Source: Vibrio aphrogenes
GTDB taxonomy: Bacteria > Pseudomonadota > Gammaproteobacteria > Enterobacterales > Vibrionaceae
DNA: 64,000 nt
Assembly: GCF_002157735.2 (NCBI RefSeq)
Contig: NZ_AP018689.1
Location: 620,001 to 684,000, forward strand
Direction of reading: 5' to 3'
Under the pieces are notes generated by a model. That model saw nothing but the letters and a program-made list of their open reading frames with translations. It ran no database searches and was not told the origin of the DNA. A program made the translations under genes and the position numbers. Of this stretch, positions 59,760-64,000 are shown piece by piece. Numbering within the stretch: position 1 is the stretch's first letter; the number at the start of each line of letters is the position of its first letter.

Positions 59760-61424
59760 TTAAGCTGCAATTAACAATTCTTTGGCATTTGCTTTAGTTG
59801 AATCAGTAATCGTGCTGCCGCCAAGTAAACGTGCTAGCTCATCAATGCGTTGTTGTTCTGATAATTGATGTATTTGAGTTTCAGTCTTACCGGCTTTAGT
59901 TTGTTTGGCAACAAAGAGCTGTTGATGCCCACATCCAGCCACTTGAGGTAAGTGAGTGACGCATAATACTTGAGTTGATTCGCCAAGTTGACGCAGCATT
60001 TTGCCAACCACGCTAGCCGTTGGACCACTGATCCCTACATCCACTTCATCAAAAATAAGACTCGGTGTTTGTACTTTTTGGGCGGTGATCACTTGAATGG
60101 CTAAAGAAATACGTGATAATTCACCACCAGAGGCCACTTTTGCCAAGGCTTGCAAAGGCTGGCCAGGGTTTGTGGATACCAAGAAGCTAATTTGATCGAT
60201 GCCCAATGGTGCTGAGTGTTTTTCATTGCTGACAATATCAATACAAAATTGTGCTTTTTCCATGCTCAGCTCATGCATGCTGTGTGAAATCAGTTTATTG
60301 AGCTCTTTGGCATAGCGATGACGGCTTTTGCTGAGTTTTTCTGCTGCCATTAAAAAAATCTGATATTTTTCGGTGACTTCATTTTCCAGTTGTTCGAACT
60401 TTTCATCGGAGCAATCAAGAGCTTCAATTTGTGCTTTGATTTCTTGATGGTATTGATACAGATCTTCAGGGCGAACGTGATGTTTACGTGCGGTCGTCAT
60501 GACTTTGCTAAAGCGCTCTTCTACTTCGGCAATATGGGCCGGATCAACATCGATACTGTCAGCATAATGACGTAACTCTGAATTAACCTCTTCCAGTTGG
60601 ATCATAGCTTCAGATATCAAGCTGGATAAGTGACTTAATGAGGGGTCTAAGTCGGCTAGCTCTACTAAAGAATGACTCACAGAATGTAATAATGCCATCG
60701 CATTGACATCTTCGCCTTCGTATAACTCGTTGATTGTTTGTTGACAGGTCATGGCAATTTGACCACTGCTTGAGAGCACTTTATGTTGTTGTTCCAGCTC
60801 TTCAAATTCTGTTTCTCCTAAAGCCACTTCATCAAGCTCTTTTACTTGGTATTCAAGCAATTGTTTTTGCGCTAAGTTTTCTTGGCTGTTGGCTTTTAGT
60901 GTTTTGAGTTGGTTTTGCAGTTGACGCCAATCTGAATACGATTTTTTTGTCACTTGGATCAGTTGTTGATGCCCTGCATATTGGTCGAGCAATGTCAGTT
61001 GATGCTCAGGCTTCATTAATAAATGATGTGCGTGCTGACCGTGAATGTTAATTAAAGTTTGCCCAAGTGCTTTGAGCTGAGAAAGTGGCACTGGATTACC
61101 ATTAATAAAGGCGCGAGAACGCCCCTCATTGGTAATAATACGGCGAATGATGCATTCACCAGACTCTAGTAATTCATTATCCTCTAACCAGCGTTTAGCG
61201 TTGAGGTTGTTGTCTAAAATAAAGGCAGCAGTAATGTCGGTTTTATCCTCTCCTGGGCGAACCATATTACAATCAGCACGACCACCTAAACATAAATTGA
61301 GCGCATCAATGGCAATTGATTTACCTGCGCCAGTTTCGCCGGTAATGGTTGTCATTCCTTTGAAAAGCTCTAGCTGTAAAGATTTAACAATCGCAAAATT
61401 ATTAATGCTTAAATGGGAGAGCAT
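59760..61424 (-). CDS. recN: RecN, SMC-like DNA repair ATPase
   Basis: A 554-residue RecN (553 in E. coli). The ATG at 61424 follows AAGGTGG and gives [16 protein letters not shown]; the frame upstream to 61556 is not part of the protein. Walker [15 protein letters not shown] is at the N-terminus, a long coiled coil with the ARCNMVRPG-type insert in the middle, and the ABC signature [13 protein letters not shown] and Walker [13 protein letters not shown] near the end. It joins broken DNA ends during recombinational repair. Two LexA boxes lie 30-67 bases upstream. Confidence 0.96.
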   Translation of the reverse strand: MLSHLSINNFAIVKSLQLELFKGMTTITGETGAGKSIAIDALNLCLGGRADCNMVRPGEDKTDITAAFILDNNLNAKRWLEDNELLESGECIIRRIITNEGRSRAFINGNPVPLSQLKALGQTLINIHGQHAHHLLMKPEHQLTLLDQYAGHQQLIQVTKKSYSDWRQLQNQLKTLKANSQENLAQKQLLEYQVKELDEVALGETEFEELEQQHKVLSSSGQIAMTCQQTINELYEGEDVNAMALLHSVSHSLVELADLDPSLSHLSSLISEAMIQLEEVNSELRHYADSIDVDPAHIAEVEERFSKVMTTARKHHVRPEDLYQYHQEIKAQIEALDCSDEKFEQLENEVTEKYQIFLMAAEKLSKSRHRYAKELNKLISHSMHELSMEKAQFCIDIVSNEKHSAPLGIDQISFLVSTNPGQPLQALAKVASGGELSRISLAIQVITAQKVQTPSLIFDEVDVGISGPTASVVGKMLRQLGESTQVLCVTHLPQVAGCGHQQLFVAKQTKAGKTETQIHQLSEQQRIDELARLLGGSTITDSTKANAKELLIAA

Positions 61425-61453
61425 AAATCCACCTTCAGAAAAGAGAAAAATCA

Positions 61454-61491
61454 CTGTATGTACAAACAGTATATACTGGCTTTTTATACAG
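61454..61491 (-). promoter_or_regulatory. Two LexA (SOS) boxes of recN
   Basis: The box at 61454-61469 is a perfect CTGT-N8-ACAG. The box at 61476-61491 is CTGG-N8-ACAG, one base off. Two boxes in tandem are usual for recN, one of the most tightly SOS-controlled genes. Confidence 0.85.
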
Positions 61492-61535
61492 TAAAGTTTT
61501 TTGTGTGAATTTTTGCTCGTATATTGATTTACATA

Positions 61536-61571
61536 CAAAAATGCCCTGTAGATCACAAATCAACAGGGCAT
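61536..61571 (-). terminator. Terminator of nadK
   Basis: ATGCCCTGT (61541-61549) pairs with ACAGGGCAT (61563-61571). On the minus strand the stem is followed by TTTTTGT, ending nadK before recN. Confidence 0.85.
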
Positions 61572-61646
61572 TAAATAGGGAGGAATTATTCTCTAAGTTG
61601 TTGGCGTCGCAGTGAGCAAAACAACGGCTTCAAATGTGAAAAGGAA

Positions 61647-62531
61647 TTAGAACAACTTGCTTGACCAACCTAACTTATGACGCAAAACGTGGTAATAGCT
61701 GTAATCTTCAGGATGGATTAATTTTAAGCTATTTGGGCTTTGGTAGATCTGAATCTCATCACCAGGCGAAACTGGCAGAGAAATTTGACCATCGCAACTG
61801 ACTTCTTGAGTGCCTCGATTATCTGGTGAGACGAGTAATTTGATGTTTCGATCGCCATCAACCACTAATGGGCGGCTTGAAAGCGTGTGTGGAAACATTG
61901 GTACTAAAGAAATCGCATTTAAGCTGGGAGATAAAATTGGCCCACCGCCGGATAACGAATAAGCCGTCGAGCCTGTTGGGGTTGAGACAATTAACCCATC
62001 GGAGCGTTGAGAAAATGCAAAGCGATCATCAATATACACTTCAAACTCAATCATGTGCGCCACTTTTCCCGGGTGAAGGACCACTTCATTGAGGGCTGAG
62101 TTATGACTTTTTATGTGGTTGCCACGGTGAACTTCTGTTTCTAACAAGAAGCGCTGTTCAACGAGGTAATTCCCTTGAAGCACACTGAGTAAAGTGTCAT
62201 GAAAATCTTCAGGATTAAGGTCGGTCAAAAAGCCTAAGTTGCCTCGGTTGACCCCAATCACTGAAATATCAAAACGAGAAAGAATGCGCGCAGCACCCAG
62301 CATATTGCCGTCACCACCGACGACGATGGCTAAATCGGCTTGTTCGCCAATCTGCAACAAACTGGTAAATACCTCACTCGGTATATCATCTAAAATATCA
62401 CGTAATCGTTCATCGATAATAACGGTATAACCTTTATCCATTAGCCAATAGAAAAGCTCTTTATGCGTTTGCACGGCTTTATGGTCGCGCGGTTTACCAA
62501 TAATGGCGATAACGTTAAAAGGCTTTTGCAT
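61647..62531 (-). CDS. nadK: NAD kinase
   Basis: A 294-residue NAD kinase (292 in E. coli) that makes NADP. Conserved residues: [15 protein letters not shown] (catalytic GGDG), [17 protein letters not shown] and [17 protein letters not shown]. It has its own terminator and is divergent from grpE, as in other Vibrio and enteric genomes. Confidence 0.96.
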   Translation of the reverse strand: MQKPFNVIAIIGKPRDHKAVQTHKELFYWLMDKGYTVIIDERLRDILDDIPSEVFTSLLQIGEQADLAIVVGGDGNMLGAARILSRFDISVIGVNRGNLGFLTDLNPEDFHDTLLSVLQGNYLVEQRFLLETEVHRGNHIKSHNSALNEVVLHPGKVAHMIEFEVYIDDRFAFSQRSDGLIVSTPTGSTAYSLSGGGPILSPSLNAISLVPMFPHTLSSRPLVVDGDRNIKLLVSPDNRGTQEVSCDGQISLPVSPGDEIQIYQSPNSLKLIHPEDYSYYHVLRHKLGWSSKLF

Positions 62532-62658
62532 AGTGTCGGCTCGATAAATAAAGAGGTTTATAATAGGTCATTATGTTCATGATTGAAGCATTAGCCTCAA
62601 TTATTGGGCGGATATACTCATTTTAAGCATAACAATAAAAGATAAAGTCGCTATTACG

Positions 62659-62684
62659 CTTGAATCACAAATCTTCATCCCCAT
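62659..62684 (+). promoter_or_regulatory. Sigma-32 heat-shock promoter of grpE
   Basis: CTTGAA (62659-62664) and CCCCAT (62679-62684) with 14 bases between match the sigma-32 consensus CTTGAAA-N-CCCCAT. The grpE start is about 90 bases downstream. Confidence 0.85.
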
Positions 62685-62773
62685 AATAAAGGCAAGTGGA
62701 ACGACTATGCGAGTATTTTGTGCCTATTCCGTTATGGCACGCGCGTAGTGTTGAATTTATTCTTGGAGATCAC

Positions 62774-63403
62774 ATGACTAACGAACACAACAAACCGCAA
62801 AATGAAGATCTAAAAGCTGATGACGTGCAAGTTGAGCAAGAGCTTGTCGATGAGGAGATTCTGATGGATGACGCTCAAACGATTGGTGGCGAAGGCGATA
62901 TTGAATGGAATGAAGAGAGCGAACAAGAGTCTTCTCGTGTTGTTGAGTTAGAAGCGGCCTTACAAGCTGCAGAAGCGCAAGTTAAAGAGCAACAAGATTC
63001 CGTTCTTCGCGCAAAAGCTGACGTTGAAAATATGCGTCGTCGCAATGAGCAAGAAATGGATAAAGCCCGTAAATACGCGTTGAACAAGTTTGCTGAAGAA
63101 CTTTTACCAGTAATTGATAACTTAGAGCGTGCGATTCAAGCCGGTAACCCTGAAGATGAAACAGTGAAGCCGATCCTTGAAGGTGTTGAAATGACGCATA
63201 AATCTTTTGTTGATATCGTGGCTAAATTTGGTTTAGTTGCTATCAACCCAGAAGGTGAAGCATTCAACCCAGAATTGCATCAAGCGATTGGTATGCAAGA
63301 AAGCCCTGAGCATGAATCAAACACTGTCATGCTGGTGATGCAGAAGGGTTATGAGCTTAATGGTCGTGTAATTCGCCCTGCAATGGTAATGGTTGCGAAA
63401 TAA
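62774..63403 (+). CDS. grpE: GrpE, DnaK nucleotide exchange factor
   Basis: A 209-residue GrpE. I use the ATG at 62774 ([10 protein letters not shown]), preceded by TTGGAG; the frame upstream to 62696 is not part of the protein. The long N-terminal coiled coil ([40 protein letters not shown]) leads to the C-terminal beta domain ([37 protein letters not shown]). It releases ADP from DnaK, encoded just downstream behind its own promoter. Confidence 0.96.
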   Translation: MTNEHNKPQNEDLKADDVQVEQELVDEEILMDDAQTIGGEGDIEWNEESEQESSRVVELEAALQAAEAQVKEQQDSVLRAKADVENMRRRNEQEMDKARKYALNKFAEELLPVIDNLERAIQAGNPEDETVKPILEGVEMTHKSFVDIVAKFGLVAINPEGEAFNPELHQAIGMQESPEHESNTVMLVMQKGYELNGRVIRPAMVMVAK

Positions 63404-63429
63404 CAAACCTCGCTATTTAAGCCTTTTAG

Positions 63430-63463
63430 ATGCCGAGTAATAAAAAACTCGGCATTTTTTTAT
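63430..63463 (+). terminator. Terminator after grpE
   Basis: ATGCCGAG (63430-63437) pairs with CTCGGCAT (63448-63455), followed by a run of T. Confidence 0.92.
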
Positions 63464-63471
63464 TTTTTCCC

Positions 63472-63497
63472 CTTGAAAACTTTTTGTATGCCCCTAT
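63472..63497 (+). promoter_or_regulatory. Sigma-32 heat-shock promoter of dnaK
   Basis: CTTGAAA (63472-63478) and CCCCTAT (63491-63497), 12 bases apart, close to the sigma-32 consensus. It follows the grpE terminator, so dnaK is separately induced by heat. Confidence 0.78.
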
Positions 63498-63640
63498 CTA
63501 TTGAGCATACAGAAAAACGTAATGCGAAATACAAAACAAATTAGCTTACAGGGTTGAATCCCAATTCTGAGCCCCCATCTAATTGAAATAAAGCTGGGTA
63601 TAGCAAAAACTGAATAACTGAATTCTTTGGAGAATCTCAA

Positions 63641-64000
63641 ATGGGTAAAATCATTGGTATTGATTTAGGTACAACTAACTCATGTGTTGCAGTATTAGAC
63701 GGCGACAAACCACGTGTAATTGAAAATGCTGAAGGTGAGCGTACAACGGCATCAGTGGTAGCTTATACAGATGGCGAAACATTAGTAGGTCAACCTGCAA
63801 AACGCCAAGCGGTAACTAACCCTGAAAACACATTGTTCGCAATCAAACGTTTGATCGGTCGTCGCTTTGAAGACGAAGAAGTTCAACGTGACATCAGCAT
63901 CATGCCTTACAAAATCGTTAAGGCTGATAACGGTGATGCTTGGGTAGAAGCGAAAGGCCAAAAAATGGCGGCTCCTCAAGTTTCAGCTGAAATCTTGAAA
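63641..64000 (+). CDS. dnaK: DnaK (Hsp70) chaperone, 5' part
   Basis: The first 120 codons of DnaK, open to the end of the window. GGAGA lies about 10 bases before the ATG at 63641. The ATPase phosphate loop [21 protein letters not shown] and [31 protein letters not shown] are diagnostic. It works with GrpE and DnaJ on unfolded proteins. The 3' end lies outside the window. Confidence 0.97.
   Translation, partial: MGKIIGIDLGTTNSCVAVLDGDKPRVIENAEGERTTASVVAYTDGETLVGQPAKRQAVTNPENTLFAIKRLIGRRFEDEEVQRDISIMPYKIVKADNGDAWVEAKGQKMAAPQVSAEILK

Overview
The window is a piece of a Vibrionaceae chromosome, most likely Vibrio. The evidence is the order smpB / ratA-ratB-bamE-recN-nadK / grpE-dnaK, a tmRNA on the minus strand whose tag reads ANDENYALAA, and an integrated island in the 3' end of that tmRNA gene. 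This is the same type of site used by the Vibrio cholerae pathogenicity island VPI-1. Both ends of the window cut a gene: hyfD on the left and dnaK on the right.

Region 1 (1-28 kb) is a nearly complete formate hydrogenlyase and selenium district. It begins with the membrane and hydrogenase arm of a Hyf/Hyc-type complex (hyfD'-E-F-G-H-I, hycH, hycI). It continues with hydN and the selenocysteine formate dehydrogenase fdhF (in-frame UGA at 8276 with a bacterial SECIS hairpin), behind a sigma-54 promoter and palindromic upstream sites. Next come the FhlA-type activator, fdhD, a HupE nickel permease, all six [NiFe] maturation genes (hypF-C-D-E-A-B, with an extremely His-rich HypB) and a periplasmic triple-rhodanese protein (ynjE-like). 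The selenocysteine machinery closes the region: selB and selA, tRNA-Sec with an odd acceptor stem, selD, and a YedE-like putative selenium transporter. The region therefore encodes the enzyme complex, its metal and selenium cofactor supply, its maturation and its regulator.

Region 2 (28-30.1 kb) holds one AT-rich EptA-like phosphoethanolamine transferase gene.

Region 3 (30.15-55.54 kb) is a composite island in ssrA. It is bounded by a 56-bp near-perfect repeat of the ssrA 3' end and terminator, and a third, diverged copy lies at about 36.1 kb. This suggests two elements in tandem. Element A (30.2-36.1 kb) has its own tyrosine integrase and a Rep protein that joins an HUH nuclease to an SF3 helicase, as in CRESS-DNA virus Reps. 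It also has ten GACTACR iterons, several strong hairpins, a predicted RHH plus EVE-like protein and a lipoprotein. Element B (36.1-55.5 kb) has a P4-type integrase, a second HUH-type protein (inovirus Gp2/YfjJ-like), small regulators (AlpA, a winged-helix protein, a WYL-like protein), RadC, YaaW and DUF2787 proteins, and an Mrr plus type I restriction-modification operon with an extra PD-(D/E)XK-like gene between hsdS and hsdR. A LexA-controlled umuDC pair follows.

Region 4 (55.5-64 kb) returns to the core chromosome: ssrA, smpB, ratAB, an IS3-family insertion, bamE, recN (two SOS boxes, with a telomere-like heptamer repeat just after its stop), nadK, and grpE/dnaK behind sigma-32 promoters.

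The part most likely to be undescribed is element A, an apparent integrative element with CRESS-like replication in a gamma-proteobacterium. The extra gene in the hsd operon, the folded element at 36.3 kb and the tRNA-Sec acceptor anomaly also deserve a look. All family assignments come from reading motifs and remembered homologues; no database search was run.
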